Shown here: piece after piece, positions 9,388-23,555 of the stretch
How the letters are laid out: the number at the start of each line of letters is the position of its first letter
How positions within the stretch are numbered: the stretch's first letter is position 1
Assembly (NCBI GenBank): GCA_008508345.1
Contig: QNGE01001707.1
Location: 16,287-80,286, forward strand
Length of the DNA stretch: 64,000 nt
Direction of reading: 5' to 3'
Source of the DNA: Paragonimus westermani
Lineage: Eukaryota > Platyhelminthes > Trematoda > Plagiorchiida > Troglotrematidae
Position numbers and translations under genes: made by a program
The notes under the pieces: model-generated
What the model saw: the letters and a program-made list of their open reading frames with translations, nothing else
Database searches by the model: none
Told to the model about the DNA's origin: nothing

Positions 9388-12300
9388 TTTGCATCAGTGT
9401 TTGAAGTTCTATTTCACCGAACTAAATGAAACTGATTTACGGTTTTGCTACTTATCTCCCATCAATTAATGAATGCGAAAAACACTTAAAAATCAACCGC
9501 TACACATAATGCATATCAGGTAATAACCGGTTTCATCAGATTGTCTACCGAAACGTCTGATGTGTTGAGTACGGAAGTCACAGCAATTGACATAATGTCA
9601 TATTTGAGAACGGGGCAGGTGGCCAGATCACTGAAATTGGAATTCGATACGGGGAGTACTCTGGTCACTTACTTTAACTCATCTACCATTATGGAGCATT
9701 CAGTCCGGGGAGTTTCACACCATCTCATAAGGAGTTCTTTAACATTTTATTCCACGGGATTCACAGCGTCAGGAAATAAACCTGTGTCCTATTTCGTTTC
9801 TGAAGAGCACAGCACAGATCAGGTGAGCAGTTCTGCTGTTGTGCTTTATGGAGGAATGACTGACCTTGTGGTGTTCATAAGGCTAGCGACAGCAAGGGTT
9901 TGTTTACTGAAGAAATGGGGATGTACTGAAAGTCACTCACACTGGAATGGTAATGTCGCAGTCTGATAGACTTCTCGGAGAACCCCTCCGATATAAAACA
10001 ACATACTAGAGTTCCGCTTTTGTTAGAGCATATCAATAACGCAACTCCTCGTCAGGGCTCATATTTAAACTTTGGTCAGGCTTCCATGCTGATTACTGTG
10101 CCATTAACCTCACCTTCATAATGACTGTGTTACCATATGCGAACTCTCAACCACATACGCTTGTAACTGAAGATTTCTGTCAACTAAGACTCATGCACGA
10201 CTAATAACAACTGTCGCGTTCCCATGGACCTTTTAGCCAACCCCTCTAGAAAAGAAGTGTGACTGCTGTGGTCATTCGTGAGTGATTTTCGAAGTAAGCC
10301 AAAATCCTTCACTGTTTATCGGTAATGATTTCAGTAGCCTGACTTTTGTCGACTAGCTATGTGGGTAACCGAATAACAGGTCCATCGCTAGTCACTACGA
10401 AATTTCTTGGCCATATAAGTAATGCCGCTTATGGTCTGCTTACAAAGCATTACAAATTTAATCAGTACCTAATACCCTTGAAAAGAAATTGCCAATTTCA
10501 TCAGTTACTAAATGTGCGGTACTTATCGAAAGTGAACACAACCGTTTGTGCGTATTTTGTAAGTGGCAGCTTAGTGAGCTTGAGCTTTGTGTTAATTTCT
10601 TAAAGATATCACGACGCAAAAAAAGCAGACGGACTATCAAAACTGTTAACTTCCAAGTAAACTGAACATATGTGCTCCCTAGCACAACTGCAGCTCACAG
10701 TGAGCGTGGTAATAATCAGTATCAACTAAATAGTCACGGCTTAACACACCTTAGATACTAAAGAGTAACCTGAAGTCAAGGTCGCAGCTCACATAGTTTT
10801 GCATTAATTGCCAGTTGTTCATAACGCTAACAATTAACTGAGATACTAGTGCAATTAGGTCAGTTTCACAAGTTTCGCGGTTTCGCAGGGACAACATTTT
10901 GGGTTAAAAAGAGTTATCTTTAAGGATTCAAAACACTTCAAAATACGGTTTAGAATTGTGGTCTCTGACTACCACAATATTTACCGTCTGGCAACGTTAG
11001 GCTTCTTACAACAACAGGACGTAAAAGAGTCTCAACGGCAAAAGAAAATAATAGCTAAATTCTGATCCAACTCACTTGGAAAGCGATGTGCTTTTGAAAT
11101 TAAAACGACCCATGCTTTGAGTAGGTGATTGATCGGACTGAAATCTAGTTGAATGGTACTGCTGTTCTACTACCAATCACTAGGTGCATTTATACAGCTC
11201 TATAACTTGTCATCGTATCCGCAGGTGACTAGTTCGGCATACTAAATTTGGTCCACTGATTCTTGTCGTTGTGCAAACAAAGAGACGAAAGCAGGTGGTA
11301 TTCCAAATTCAAGTCAAGGCTAACTCAACGGTTTTCTAATCATATGGGTGCCTGTTTGCTGTTTTCGAGTAATTCAACAAACGAATCTGTTTCGTATACT
11401 ACCGTTTCATTTTCTTCGTAGAGTGGTACTTTACTGTTTTGATCTGTCTAGAATGCAATAAACCAACGCAGTTCACCGGTGATTTTTGAGTTCTCCATTT
11501 GTCCACTTCACTTACTGCGTGTTTACGATTACAACGTAAAGCAAATCGAAGTTATTTCCCACAATTTAATTCTTTTCAACTCCGTCCGAATTTTCGAAAT
11601 GACCCAATGTTTTATTTCTAATTAATTGTCAATAAGTACTGTTCTCACATTCCACGCAAACACAACTGTTGATTGGATGGTGCATACGATGGTATGAACA
11701 CGACGTAGGCAACAGAACACAACCAGCTTATGATGCATTAAAGTAATCATGCAACAAATGCGAAAGCATACGAGCTTGAGTCCACAGGATTAACTTGCTT
11801 TGAACATACGTAATCACTCTGCAACATCCACTCGTTGAAAAGTGGTCCAGCTCCAGCGCTTCACGTTCAGTATGAAACGGCCGATTCTGTCGGCTGTGAA
11901 CGATTTCATAGAATGACCATGGTGACCGCATATGCTGTCGCGTAATTGTGTGTGGAGCGACGGTTCCATTACCACTACTTGGTAATACTCATCTAGGATA
12001 GATTGCCAACTGTGCACCACTCATATATTGAATATATATAGAGCAATAAATTCCAGGAGGAGAGGTTTCATGATAAACATCACTTATATAGACAAGAAAC
12101 AATGTGAAATATGACATTTACATAACGTTTAGAGGTAACACCAATTTTCTCACTCTAGTTTGTAGCTGAATGGTGAGTTGATATACTTGCTGCTTACGGC
12201 TGAAATTCTCTCCAACCTCTTTAGTGACACGGAAATAGGTTGTATCACTTGTGACTCATCACTAAAGAAGAAGTGAATTTAAGGAAATCGACACAGAAAT

Positions 12301-13784
12301 GAATTCCGTTCTAGGTTTGACCTCGTGACCTGTATTCCTTTTTATAACAAACACACTTCTGCCTCTTCAGTAACTTCGGTTTGACTGAATTTCGGCCTAT
12401 ATTTTTTAATCGTTTTGTCACATTTTGTTTTATTTGCGTAGGGCCACACAAATTAAAAAAACAGCTTTCAAGTTTAAGTAAACAATGGCAACAACATGGG
12501 AATGAATTCAAGAAGGGTTAATCACTGTTAACACGGACAGCCTTACTCAACACGCTGTTAAAGGCGGGAGTTAAGTACCGCTGCTAAATCCACGCATTCT
12601 CCATCAGCAAATTATAAAATATTTAGTTGGTTTTGTCAAAACAAACACCCATATGGAGCGGTAATTAGAAACTGTATTGTCTCACCGCTGTCGGCTCTTG
12701 GTAAACAGTTAACTGCACTCATTTCAGGTTATGCGAACATTGTTCACCCCTCTCCACCAGACTTTGGTCAGTCCAACTCTGTCATCTATTTTAATGAGAC
12801 AAACTGGTGATAAGAAAACCATAGAACGCGTAGTACAACACGATGACAGTTAACCAGCACAATCACAGATATGACAGTTTTGACCGAACTTTTGCTCAAA
12901 TCCTAGTGTTTATATGTTCCAATTTGTTACCCTTCTATCAGACCATATTCTTGGAGGCTTATTTGAGTAGTGTATACGCTCTTCTTGGCAGGCATTTGTC
13001 AGCGCATGTTGAATAACCACAGTTGATGTATAGGCAGATTTTCTACGAGTCCCCAGTCTACCGCTAGTGTCGTTTCTATGGTTATCGACCCCAAAAAAAG
13101 TGCTTCAATACACGCCATGAAGTTAGCACATCGCTTGGTACCATCAAGTAACCAACCGAAACAAGGACACAAACGCTCTTCGACCCTTAGTTGAAGATCG
13201 AACTAGATGTGTGGATATACGATTTTTGTATTCCATTTTAATCATTGATCGATTGTTATTTTTACAATTCACGTATGGTAACTATTTAAGTAAACAGACA
13301 CTCGTTTTATTAATCAGTTAATATTGTACTCTGGAGCAGATTCAGGTGTTAGTGCGAACCTGACGAGGCTACGCTTTCTTGACGCTATTTTAAGCGACCC
13401 ACAATCGGTCGGTTCTAGTGATTCATAAATTAACACTCTGAAGTTAATCTGACCAAAACAGTCAGACGAATGTCAGATGGTCATTGAAGTTCAAGATTAA
13501 TTAGATGACAACAGATTATAACCTGAATGTCATTCGTACGGTGGAGCTACACCTGAGAATTTCAAAATTCATTTCTGTTTAGAAGCACTATTGTCAACCG
13601 TTTATACGACACGGAATCCGTTTGCCCAAAAGCACCAACTATAACAATTCTTATTTCCGGGTTACGGTTACAATAATTTTATACAAACATTGTGATATCT
13701 GTCTTGACACATCCACAGTGTCACGGAAGGTAACCTAAGTTGATCATGAGAAATATACCTCATTAGGGTTTTACTATTAACAGT
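9388..13784. other. No recognisable gene
   Basis: The only notable frame is 9490-9966 (+), open for about 158 codons and rich in Ser and Thr, but it lacks an ATG near its start and matches nothing I know. A CAG followed by GTGAGC near 9818-9826 could be a splice donor, so a Ser/Thr-rich exon is possible but unproven. The remainder shows only short frames. Confidence 0.45.
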
Positions 13785-13950
13785 CTTTCTGCACAATCCT
13801 TTGAGTAACGTTTCTCCTTTTAGGATATTCGACGTCACCTTTGAGGCGACCAGCGGTCCGAGCCACAGTACTCTCTGGTCAGACTCAAGGCTTTTATGAT
13901 GATGATGGTGATGTTTATGATGATGATTATGATGATGATGACGACGATGA
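13785..13950 (+). mobile_element. 3' tail fragment of an RTE-type LINE
   Basis: The sequence from the CTTTTAGGATATTCGACGTC stretch through the CGAGCCACAGTAC stretch matches the 3' untranslated region of the LINE at 27837-27954. Both end in an ATG/GAT-rich microsatellite. RTE-clade LINEs typically end in such short repeats rather than poly(A). Only about the last 165 bases are present, consistent with extreme 5' truncation during target-primed reverse transcription. Confidence 0.75.
13895..13950 (+). repeat. (ATG)n/(GAT)n microsatellite, LINE tail
   Basis: Imperfect trinucleotide run forming the 3' end of the LINE fragment, with scattered interruptions (GGTGATG, TTATG, ACGACG). Confidence 0.85.
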
Positions 13951-16900
13951 AGGTTTCCTGCTCATTCACAACGTAATCAGCTATGCTATAACAATCCTCA
14001 TGTAACTTAACAAAAGAAAACCTAATTCAGACTTTGTACACAGTACCGTTTACTCCTCACCATCCCCATTTTGGTCTGCTTCACAAGGCAATTATGAAAT
14101 TCCTCTGCAGCTCGCAGACCTTCAGTATACCTGCTGTTAAGTTGAATAATTTTGTGACGCAGATATGTTCATACCTGAATATTAAATTTTTTGACACCGA
14201 TATAGATTAGAAATCCCCTGAAGGATACTCGGAGCAGCCATGCGTGGAATCAGTTATTGATTGTAGGTCTCAATAAACAGAACTGTTGGATTTAAAACGA
14301 AAGAGACCACTGATCGCAAGAGACACCCCCAGGTATCTGTAGAATTATCATTACTTTGATGTAACACATGTATAAAAACATTTTAAAGCCGTTTGATAAA
14401 CCTCTTATAAGCATACATGCAAAAAGTTCTTTTCGTGAACAATACCGTGGAAGTAGGTCAGTCTTTAACGTCAGTGTAATCTGCTGGCCATCACATGTGC
14501 ACCCCAAATCAGTGGTATATTTTATGTTACCCCAAACTATGGCCTTGAAACTTATGATGCACTAGGTTACGGAAGATTAACCATTCTCTCACAGTCCCAC
14601 TTATAAAACCAAATTCCTAGATGAAAATACTTATCGAGGATAACTGAATCTGCTTCCACACGTGGTCAACCAGTGCACCACAGTCCACTTGAATTAAACG
14701 TTTAACCTTTTGGGGATTGGCATCAACGTTATGTAAACACATAACACTGTTTTGTTGATTGCGCTGTTTTGGAATGTGAACCGAATAAGTAGCGTTTATG
14801 CAATCCATCTAATTGACACTAGTAGGAAAATAAGTCATCCACTTTTCGAACCATCTTTTCTAACCCATCACTGTTAGTCAGCTATTTTACGTTACACTCA
14901 CTTATGGAAATGCAATTCCGAGGCAAAGTTAAAACAATTCAGAGGCTCGAATGAAGGCAAGTTGAACAGTATCTCAGTTAGTTTCATTTCTATTTCCGAA
15001 GTTCCTGGTAGCTCACTGAAACACCTGTCGTTTATAGCTGAATTTGGTGGAGTCGTACTGCAAAGTGGACCTCATAAATCGTAATAATCGGCAAAAAGAT
15101 ATCGACTTTGCCTACTTGTATCCCTAAATACAATTTACTGCAACGGTATATCGGTGTACATAGCCGTAGGCATACGCTGCACCACTCAACCATTGGTAAT
15201 CATGGTATAGCACGTCTGAGCCCGAAACAGTGATATTTGCCAAAGATGTTTGTAATTGTAGCTATCTTGCTTCATCCACGAGGAGGGAAACATTATCACA
15301 TCGCTATAACAGAAGTAACGGATTCAAAAGAATAATTCACTACAAAGAACAGGTCGATAAAGGCCAGTGTATTCTAAGCTAGTATTTCTGGCCTAGAAAC
15401 TTCCTCCGTTGTGCTGGCTTCTTCGTCATAATGGCCTTTTGGCTTGCATGGAAAAACAAGGAAATGCAATCGATAAGAAGGGTAACAGTGAACTAGCAGC
15501 AAAAGTATGGGAACTTCAAGTGCGCTCACAGTGTATGCAAATGTTTGAAACCAATGACACTGACTGCTAACTGACGTGAGTGCAATAGATTGGTAAGGCT
15601 ATTTGTCGGGATTACATGAAAAACGCTGACTCGCAGGCGTACTTAGTCATTTTTACGGCGAAGATGATGCACAGACATGTATGTGCAGCAACTGCGATCT
15701 GAGTCACATAACAGAATTCGAAAAATATACTATGCAAAAATAATGAATGGGTTCATCCTGCTGAAGTCGAAAGTTTTAGATGTAATTTCTAAGAAGATGA
15801 ATAGAGATTGTATGCTTCATACACTCTCGCAGTTAGCGCACCAATCGAGAATAAAGTGCCTAGTGTGATAGGTTGTCGTACACGTATTTACGAAGTGTCG
15901 TACGTTGTCTGTACTGTTCTATACATTCTTGTAGCGGTATGTTCTCTGATCAAGAGACAATCAGTGAGGTTGACATTTTAGTGTAGGTTTCTTCGTATTG
16001 CTATAATCCTACTATCAACGTAGTTAAACAATCATGCATATGCAGAAAACAACATGGACCAACCGGTTTTTTATTTTCTGTGGAGTCTATAGCTCAGATT
16101 CCTTCAGTAACAAGGGTAAGGATTTCACGATCCATTGGCTGAGAAAGTTTAGGTCATTGTTAAGAACTATCGACGAAAAGTAATTATTGTTCTGTTCTTT
16201 ACCGAACAAAATCAGCTTCGTTGGTTGATAGGTTGTAGTTCTGATTACTAGTTGAAGTTTTTGACAGGTAAACTTGCCTCCCACATGTATTTTGATGCAG
16301 TTCCTACAGCGCTACTGAATGTCAGACGGCTTCTTACAAGAACAAACATTATAACATTGCGGTCCCTTAGCAACAAAACCCCCCATCAATAGTGATTTTT
16401 TTTTCAATAGCGGTGATTTGAACGCCAGTTCACATACACGTGAGTTGATCGCATACAACACTATTTCCTTTGTTGTACAGTAGGCATGATGCAATTATGC
16501 CGTCTATTGGCATATTTAGGTTCACCGTATAGATGCTCAATTTATCCAGTCCTCTGCCATTTCTCCAGAATTTTGCCGAGTATCTTTGTTTTTCCACCCA
16601 AACGTAACAAAACCACAATGGGCAGTGTATTGTGGATATGTGTACGGTTGTGAGCACAAATCTCACACTGGTTGTGCCTACCAGCTGTGCCTCTTCGGTC
16701 ATGGTTACAAGGTGGTCTGGTTCATGTGTTCTCTGACATTTGTACAAATCTACAGTCTAAGCGGTAGGTAGACATAGCTAACGCAATAATAAATCTTACG
16801 TACACGTTGACTATGCAAGCTAATGGGCATCAGGGTTTCCCACGCTCCGTCGTTGTATATACTGAAAACTGGAAAACGCATGTGTGCTCATCTCCTACCT

Positions 16901-19900
16901 TTATATATATGTATAGGTATACGTATCTGGTTACTTGGACTGATTCCAATCTGGCCTGCTGATCACATCTTGTTACCCAACGACTCGTCAAGGTTCACTG
17001 TAGTAAAGCTCGGATTGCATCATTATCGGCGGCTAAGATTCAGTTATCTAGTCAGTACACCAATTGACCATCCTACGCCGATTGTTGTGATTTAGTGTTT
17101 GACGGCGACTGATGTCCCAGTCTGATAAGCGGATAGTTTGTTCTGCATTTCCGGTTCGATTTCGAAGGACAATGCTTCCCCTACATGAATATACTGACAG
17201 AACTGCTGCTCAAAAATTGCGGTGGGTTGCAAAGAGGTCCACATGTTTTGGTTTCTATCCCCTAGGTTAAGAAAGTGATAAAACTACTGTGAAACAGGTG
17301 TTCACTTCTTGTTCACCACAAGTTTGCTTATGATCTGAATGACCTGGTTGAAACATGAAGTACATTTTAAAACGCTGTCTAGTGTAACCAAATGGAATTG
17401 ATTTTTTGTTCCAGGTCTTTCTCCGTAAAGGTGGTTTGACGGTCCTATGACTTATTTATCATACTAAGTAGCATAACGTTACTTACCGAGAAAGGAGTAG
17501 ATATTTCTTCCCAGACAATTTGATTTTTATGCCAGTTCGTTTAGGGTGTGACGTGTTTTGGCACTTTAGGTTAGCAAATATTGTGGCTTGAAGTTGGGAC
17601 GAATAATTTCAACAGATGCGCAGAATTGTTTAGAATTTATGGAAACCAGAAACTTTGCTTATTCCTCTGCGGTCTTCGATTAGTGTATGTAATTGGAATG
17701 CAAACTTGGTTTGTGTGTGATGTCCATGAACTTTTCCGCTGACAAGGTAAACCCGGTACGCATATAAGCATATCGTAGCTGACAGCATATTTGACTGTCT
17801 CTAACAAAGGTCAGCATATTACTTCATATGTTATAGCCTTAAACTTTATCGTAGCGGGATTCATTACAGTATACACCTTTCAAGCTTACTGTGTTGCTAA
17901 CTGCTGATCAGTTTGTGTATGTGTATGGTACCTTCTCTTTATCGCTCAGTCGTAGGGAACACAAAACCGATCACTTTGGGGCCAAAAACCGTAGGTGATT
18001 AATACTTTTCTCCATAATCCGAAATTGACCTCCCCTCCGTGATTAATGGTGGACCTGGGTACTTTGAGGTGTTGGCTCCTCATGCGCAATCCATGTGCAA
18101 ATTTATATGAGGATTTCTAATCAACAACTAATTCAAAGTGATTCCGGACAGCGGACTGAATTCGAGGGATAGCTCCTACAGATGTGTTAGTCACTCGTAT
18201 TTGATTACTATGATTCTGTTGCTTTCCTGTGGGTGTTAAGAAATGGTACAACGAAACACCCTTTATAACTCCAAGTCTGTTGTACGATCTGTATAAACCA
18301 ACTACCAGTCTTCAAAAGTAGTTTGTTTGATCCACGGAAATATAACAAAAATTTGCTTTTTACAAGTTCAGACTGTCTACTAACGGTACATTTTCTTCAA
18401 CCATTTTAACACTCACTACTCCCCCTGGTTCTACACTCTCTTCCTCTTCAAGAACAGTTAGTGACTTCTTTTTATATCAACTTACCAGTTTATTGTGTGT
18501 TCAAATTTGTGTGTAGGGCCCACTTCTTAATTGCCCGCAGTAGTGTTTGGCTTTCCTGATAAATGAACTATAGTATGACAATTTTTACATTCAACGAACC
18601 ATCGATCAATACAGCTAAATGAACAAGAAGAGTACGCTTGAAAATCTTAAACTTTCTGTAAACTATCCATCGTTCAACTAGAATTAATTGCACCTGAGGT
18701 ATGTATATGCGAGAAATCGCTATGAATGGGCAGTCCCAGACCTGACTTTTTTCCCAAAATAAACCCATTTGCGGATGAATTCCTTGCCAATAATTAAAAC
18801 GTCAGGTAATCCGTCGGAGCACAGCTCACTGCATGTGTTAGGTCAGATAGCAGTTGGTCGAATTAAAGAATTCAATATCGTTTACCAGCTGCTAGGCGAT
18901 TAATTTATTCAAATAACTCGTGTTCTGTGTTACGTTAACATGTATTGCACGCCAAATCTCAGGCAAAATATGCCCCTCAGCTGTTGCATTGATGAGCTCA
19001 AGTTTCAACTCAGAATTAATCTCTAGTTCAGTTCATATTGCCCTTCTGGGAAGACAAAGGCTTTACGAAATGTCCGATAATTCTCACTAGCGGAACCCTC
19101 TGAATGTAAATATATACATGTGCGGTGCGTTCAATACGGGTGAATATTAGACCCTGTGAAATCTTTAGGTCAAGATTAACATGATTTATGAATATTTCTG
19201 CATTTTGAATTTTCCTGTTTATATGATGACATTGTTACACCTCTCAAGCAGTATTCCTATGATCCACCTTCGTACCTTGAGTATTTTCACGGTAACTGTG
19301 AATTCTGAACGACATGTTTTACGGGTGCTTTTTTAAAACGAAGTGCTGGACTTGAGTTTCTGTCTTATTAAAGCACATCTTACCTACGAACTGAATTTGA
19401 TCTCATTTTTACGGTTTCACAAAAAAACCAGGTTGATCACTAGGCCATTGACGTGGCGAAAGTCGTGAACAAGTTATCACGTTTAATCCTTTGGCTACGT
19501 TCAGTTCTGCATAACGTACCGTACCGGCAGAGTGAGAGCACAGTGACAGTCTCGTTTACTTCAGTCGCTGACCTCATGGTTAGAAGTTCACTTTGAGGTT
19601 AAGCTCATATAATTCATTAAAGGTGTTCATTGTTGACACCTGATCAATGATATAGTCAATGCAAAGTGAACTCGAGGTTCCAATTTAATTATTAATATTC
19701 AGTAAAAGATTCCTTGGTTGATTATCGTACAGTGAATATTGGGCATTGTGCGTTTTGTATTTTTATATTATTTGTCATATGACCGCACTAATCATTGGTT
19801 GTATTGTAAGGTGGTTCATTCGAAAATCGACTTTTACTATGAACCGTATTTCAGGGCAATTGTTTCTGAAACACGTGATACGTAACAGGTGGACACATTC

Positions 19901-21288
19901 AAAACGTTTCTTTGTTAGGGATAGCATTAGCATTAAGGATGAAAAATGCGATCCGCATGGTAACAATTTGGGCCAGAGGAAAGAAAAAGTTTCATTCCAG
20001 CCACATTTTGTAGTATAAAGAAATGACAAATAAAACATATCTGGCAGAATCTGGTAGTCTGTGATAAACTTTAACCAAAAATCTGGGGGTATAGAAAATG
20101 CCATTCTCCTGTTCACCTTTTGTCGGGAAACAAGGTTTGCTTTTGATGAACAATTGCCTAGACCTTTCCGATATACTTCCACTGTTCGACTTAATGAACA
20201 AACTCATGCGACAAACACATTTAGGCACACCTTAAAAGTTTTATGGAAGTTTTGTTAAAAAGTATTGTAAAAGTCTTTCAGAACATTTTTTAACTGTGTA
20301 GTTGTCATTTTTCACTAAGTACACTTAACTCTTCTTACCAAACGTGGTAAATGAGTAGTCCGTGACGAAACCAATGCCCAGTTTCAGCTTGCCCACCATC
20401 AGAATAACTGTCGTCCTCTAGATGCTTTAAAGGAGCACTTCGTAAATCAATGCAGTTTGGTCACTTGGAATAAACTTCAGTTGTTGAAAGTCACTTTTGT
20501 TCATTTCCGCTCAAAAATCAAACATTTGACAGTGCAACAATGGAAGTCATATGATCTTCTCGTGGTAATCGCCCTCAAAATTCCCTTCTGCTTTGCTAGC
20601 CCTGAACGGCTAACTTCTTTTAGAGTAACATCAATTAGACAGCAGGACTTACAGTGAGTGTTCCGGTGTACTTAAAAATTGGTCCACGTATTTCCTTCCT
20701 AAGAAGTGCGCTATTTGCGTTGTACAAACCTATACGGGCTGATTATCAATAATACAGGATATGTCCGATGTGAGCAGAGGGGGTTTTGTGGCATTTGGTT
20801 CATAGCGGAAACGAAAGAAATACAATGAAAAATTAACTGTTTAAGTATTATTAAAATGCAGTTTTTCAAGTTGCCTAACTACACTACCTAGATTCCATTG
20901 TTACAAGCTGATGAATCACAGTTCATTCCCAGTGAACTATCAACGTCAATGCAGCGATATCTACCGAAGGGGTAACTTGTTTATCACAACTTCCGACCAG
21001 TTTTACCCACTCAGTGCAGCTAAGTGTTGTTGGTAAACAGTAAGGTAGCTGACTTTCTTAAACCAAAATAAACTCTTCGAGTCCAAATATGACTGTCACA
21101 CATCAATATATTTCAAAAAATGCCTTTTTCGTTGTGTTGCTTAGGCCTAACAAAAGCTCAATCTGCGTGTTATCAATAAGTGAATTAATTTATCTGCTCC
21201 AATCGCCAGGCTAATTACAGCCCAGTGCATCTGATCATATATTTTGATGTGAGTTAGAAACGTAGTTGCCGATATAAATGAAATATGG
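13951..21288. other. No recognisable gene
   Basis: Over 7 kb with only short open frames. At 19.75-20.26 kb several frames on both strands are open together (up to 135 codons on the minus strand, starting with GTG). None resembles a known domain, so this may only be a stop-poor patch. No RNA gene or transposon motif was recognised. Confidence 0.5.
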
Positions 21289-21790
21289 TTAGATAGTTTT
21301 GGTACTGCTATGTTCGCCAAGCTTGGCATTTAGGTTCCAAACTTTTCATCACCAAGCGAGGTGACATCATCAGTGCGTGAGTGTTTGGGCGTATAATTTT
21401 GAATCTGGCGTTTGGTGAAGTTGGATCGATGCCTGCTCTTATATAGCAGAGTGGGTTGACCTACTGGTCTGAATTCTGGTTGGTCGCTTTCTGTCGTGTT
21501 TGGCCTGACCCCGTCTCCAGTTTTGTCTGGCTATCTCCCCAGCCTTTGGATGATTGAGCGCTGGTCTGTAGTTGATACTTGGTGGGAGAATGTTTTGACG
21601 CAGGCATTCATGCAAGAAGAATAGCTGTTCACGTGTGGAAGCCCCTGTGCATGCAAAGGTCTCCCAGCAACGAACTGTTTTTAGCGCTGTGCGCCCATGT
21701 AGGTTTCTGATGGTTGGGAATAGTGGTGGTGTTGTTTGTAGCTCGGGTTGATGGTTTTGGTATTGCTATGTTCGTCGAGCTTGGCTGGTT
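21289..21790 (-). mobile_element. Penelope-type terminal-repeat (pLTR-like) fragment with N-terminal coding remnant
   Basis: About 42 bp near 21289-21330 (ending TGTTCGCCAAGCTTGGC) recurs in the same orientation at about 21746-21786 (TGTTCGTCGAGCTTGGC). On the minus strand, between the repeats, a frame reads through a stretch containing FLHECLRQNILPPSINYRP (roughly 21645-21560), which I believe belongs to an N-terminal retroelement region seen in trematode repeats. A TATATAAG box (near 21440) and a hammerhead-like hairpin (21331-21390) follow. Direct terminal repeats flanking partial copies, plus hammerhead motifs, are typical of Penelope-like elements. The family assignment is inference, and the Penelope fragments at 28 and 61 kb do not include this region for comparison. 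Confidence 0.5.
21343..21373 (-). ncRNA. Hammerhead-like hairpin, non-canonical
   Basis: Minus strand: CTGATGA (rc 21367-21373), one extra U, stem II GTCACC (rc 21360-21365) pairing with GGTGAT (rc 21348-21353, one G-U) around a six-base loop, then GAAAA (rc 21343-21347). Outside this, CCAAAC pairs with GTTTGG, enclosing the motif. A proper stem I and a U-H cleavage site are not evident, so catalysis is doubtful. Confidence 0.35.
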
Positions 21791-23444
21791 AGATAGTCCT
21801 CGCCGGGAGGCTTATACGATGTACATAAGGACAAAGACAGTTCGATCTAAAATCAACCGCAAATTCAGCGGCGAACACTGACCATCCATCGTTTAGCATT
21901 CATACCAAATGTTATAACATGCTCTCGCAGTGCTTTCCAAAACTTTTGCGAAACGAAAACACACAAAAACTCGTTCGCGTAATGTTTATGAATATTTTTT
22001 GCAGTGGAATACCCGACTAATTTAAACTTCTATCCACTGTTCATGTTTCTTACATAGGAAACGGGCCAATATTTCGACACAGTTGCAAAAAAACTTTCAA
22101 ATGATATGACAACAAGAAATACCGTGTTTTGATGATCGTGACAGACTTTCTTCTGAAACCTTTCGCAGGGTATCACATTCAGATAATTTTATAGTGATAG
22201 ATATTTTTGATGAATTTTATCGAAATTCTTAGGTGAACTAGTTCTGTTACCAAGTAGGACTGCTGAACTCCAACCAGACTAACCTGAAGACGAAATGACT
22301 TTTTATAAATATTTACAATCATTCTAGATTGTTCCAAATGCATGCAGTAACTGCTGCTGTTATGAACGTTGAATGTATTTTAAAATATACCGTTTCTGCC
22401 GGTTGTCACTTCGTCGACCTTGTTCTGTAAAACGCATCCCCATTCCTAACGAAAATAATACATTGCAAATTTTCCTAAAAACTGCATTGTTCAGTCATAC
22501 GACCGACACACGTATAAATGTAAACCGTTTGATTCGTGAAAGAAGTCTAACCGTCTCTTATCATCACATTAGATGCCAACTTTTAGAAGGAGCGGTCCAA
22601 TGGCACCGGCATATGTTACGAATAACATATATCTCTGTTGGAGAGATCAACCTGGGTGAACAAAAATCAGTCTGTCTGTTAGCTTAACATTAAAACACAC
22701 TTCATTGTCAAACCAACCATTTCTGGTCAGCTCAACTGGGAACCTCTAAGGAATAAAAAGCTTAATAATCAACCACATTAGCAACAATAGGTTGTGCGGT
22801 CAAGTCCGTCAAACTGCCTAACTGAGGTTGAAACCTTCAATTGAAACAGCCAATTGTCAGGATAGTAATTTCCATTAACAAGTAAAACCGACAAATCAAC
22901 ACGGATTTCACAGGTAAGCTTCAATGACCTAGCTTCTGACGTTTATTTCAACGAATCCGTTCCAAGTTGTGCAGGCGAACGCAAGTGGTTTAAAATCACT
23001 TATGGGATACATCAAATCATCGGTTAAATTATCTACAACCATCTGGCGATCAACTTAAGCTGCTTTTCAAGTGTTTAATTTGGGTAATTTCGCATCATTC
23101 AACAGCCAGAGTTTGAAAGCATTGTTTATAGGCATCAGCCATATTGAGGGCAATTATTACCGATTATTTAAATACTTCTCACATCATTTTGACGGCGACA
23201 GACTTATGGATCGATTTTGATCACTTAATCAGGAAATGGACATATAGGGTTGAACTTCACCAGAAATCGAGTCTATTTTGGTTTGAGAAGATGGTGGGTG
23301 TAGGCTCGTCAGACAGTAAAATGCACATATTTGGCAGGAATGCGAATCAGTTCATTTTGCTCCATTAGCTTGTGTCAAATCTTTGTGACAGCGGGAGGTT
23401 GATCGAATCTCTGACATTTATAGTTACGGGCAAAACAAAAGCTT
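21791..23444. other. No recognisable gene
   Basis: One 104-codon frame at 22373-22687 (+) without a convincing start or domain. Nothing else stands out. Confidence 0.5.
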
Positions 23445-23555
23445 TGTCGGAATTCAAATCCCGGCTTTGACACGAATGACGCCACTGACGCGTTCCAACA
23501 ACAGTAAAACTCGACTACGAGACTTTTTTGAAACAATTTGACTGGAAAGTTCATG
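23445..23555 (+). mobile_element. Degraded family A SINE-like repeat
   Basis: GGAATTCAAATCCCGGC (B-box-like) is followed by a hammerhead relic and a tail (CTTTTTTGAAACAATTTGACTGG) that aligns with the tail of the 56.2-kb copy. In the relic (23485-23516) the first strand is CTGACGC (A9 lost), the second is AAAAC and stem II no longer pairs. ACTCGACT remains from the stem III palindrome. The A-box side is not recognisable. Confidence 0.65.

Noticed and set aside
9490..9966. 158-codon Ser/Thr-rich open frame as a mucin-like gene
   Set aside because: There is no ATG near its start and no domain. A frame of this length is expected a few times by chance in 64 kb over six frames.
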